64,000 bases of DNA, taken from positions 4,464,001-4,528,000 of the forward strand of contig NZ_JAUSZD010000002.1 in the NCBI RefSeq assembly GCF_030817275.1, read 5' to 3'. This stretch comes from Paenibacillus sp. V4I7. GTDB taxonomy: Bacteria; Bacillota; Bacilli; Paenibacillales; NBRC-103111. Below the pieces are notes generated by a model, which searched no databases, had not been told where the DNA came from, and saw only the letters and a list, made by a program, of their open reading frames with translations. Both the position numbers and the translations under genes were made by a program. Below are positions 63,512-64,000 of the stretch, in pieces. Within the stretch, counting starts at the first letter, position 1. Every line of letters starts with the position of its first letter.

Positions 63512-64000
63512 TTAAATCGTATAGAACACTTTCATGACGATCCCTTGTTCATAATCCCCAAATTTGTTACCGAATAAGTTAATACCGCCCTTATGTGTCG
63601 CATCATCTTTCACTCCTAATCTTAAATCGATGAAGCTATTATTTCCAAGCACTAATTGATGCAAATTGACGGAAGACACTTGAACATTATCAATAGCGGT
63701 CATAGTACCATCTACACTCAACGTTTTTAGCAATCCAAACTGGGTCGAAATTTCTTGCCACCATCCTGGATTTAACTTCCCTTTTCGCCCTCCGAAATCG
63801 CCAGGCGAGGTCCATGTTCCCACATCGACCCCGTTCACCCAAAACGAAATATCAGATGGCCAGTTGTTATCATAATTTGGAGCTTCTGAGCAGATTTCAA
63901 AACTGAACTGGACGGATTGAATTTTAGCACCTTTCGGAAGTTCCAACGGAAAACGGTAATCAACGAATCCTTTGCGGAACCAGATGATTTGTGCAGAAAA
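63512..64000 (-). CDS. C-terminal part of a protein with a beta-sandwich ligand domain, possibly an ArsR-type regulator
   Basis: 162 codons in frame from the right window edge to TAA 63512; the true start is outside. The visible part is all beta-rich: FSAQIIWFRKGFVDYRFPLELPKGAKI, SVQFSFEICSEAPNYDNNWPSDISFWVNGVDVGTWTSPGDFGGRKGKLNPGWW, and a final INLFGNKFGDYEQGIVMKVFY. From memory, a C-terminal domain with the SEAPNY...WPSDI and GTWT.PGDFGGRRG pattern occurs behind an ArsR-like winged helix in Bacillus and Paenibacillus regulators next to sugar operons. The helix-turn-helix is not in the window, so this is an inference. If right, it would be the ligand-sensing half of the operon's regulator. 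Confidence 0.55.
   Translation of the reverse strand, partial: FSAQIIWFRKGFVDYRFPLELPKGAKIQSVQFSFEICSEAPNYDNNWPSDISFWVNGVDVGTWTSPGDFGGRKGKLNPGWWQEISTQFGLLKTLSVDGTMTAIDNVQVSSVNLHQLVLGNNSFIDLRLGVKDDATHKGGINLFGNKFGDYEQGIVMKVFYTI

Noticed and set aside
1..64000. Insertion sequences, CRISPR arrays, tRNA or rRNA genes
   Set aside because: No transposase, no regularly spaced repeat, and no tRNA-like or rRNA sequence was noticed on reading. The gene decay at 10.0-10.8 kb and 40.7-41.7 kb is explained by indels and a nonsense change without a visible element.

Overview
The window looks like a chromosomal segment of a spore-forming Gram-positive bacterium of the Paenibacillus type. The evidence is lipoprotein-based sugar ABC transporters without their own ATPase, a membrane-anchored AraC regulator, very large secreted carbohydrate-active enzymes, purine-rich ribosome binding sites with frequent GTG and TTG starts, and two complete GerA-type spore germination operons. 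No tRNA, rRNA, CRISPR array, insertion sequence or phage gene was seen.

Region 1 (1-21.4 kb, all minus strand) is a glycan-use locus. A membrane AraC-type regulator lies upstream of a substrate-binding lipoprotein and two permeases of the LplA/LplB/LplC type. Then come a GH88 unsaturated uronyl hydrolase, a GH95-like enzyme, the relic of a DNRLRE-domain protein, a giant GH101 endo-alpha-N-acetylgalactosaminidase gene split by a frameshift, and a PL8 polysaccharide lyase cut by the window edge. PL8 plus GH88 is the classical pair for uronic-acid polymers (hyaluronan, chondroitin or xanthan). GH101 and GH95 suggest mucin-type O-glycans and fucosylated or L-galactosylated side chains.

Region 2 (21.9-40.6 kb) is the most unusual part. 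A plus-strand operon of five genes encodes four paralogous GMC flavoprotein oxidoreductases and one DUF3298-like protein. The GMC genes form two A-B pairs: A carries an N-terminal LysM domain without a signal peptide, B does not. One B is fused to a ThuA-like domain that its paralogue lacks. Convergent to it are two tandem germination operons, ordered A-C-B and A-C-D-B in the direction of transcription. Beyond them lies a fifth GMC enzyme with a subunit resembling gluconate 2-dehydrogenase subunit 3. LysM without a secretion signal, next to germination genes, suggests spore-associated oxidoreductases; this is inference.

Region 3 (40.7-48.6 kb) holds a decayed Old Yellow Enzyme gene, a GAF-PAS-GAF-GGDEF-EAL cyclic-di-GMP protein, a secreted copper-amine-oxidase-like/beta-propeller protein and an MFS exporter.

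Region 4 (48.6-64 kb, minus strand) is a second plant-polysaccharide locus. It has a partial gene, possibly an ArsR-type regulator, then a catabolite-repressible promoter driving a binding protein, two permeases, an acyltransferase-like membrane protein, a GH43 lipoprotein and a GH2 enzyme. A separate unit follows: a 1984-residue protein joining a CE12 rhamnogalacturonan acetylesterase to a PL11 rhamnogalacturonan lyase. Its C-terminal module is also present on the GH101 protein 40 kb away.
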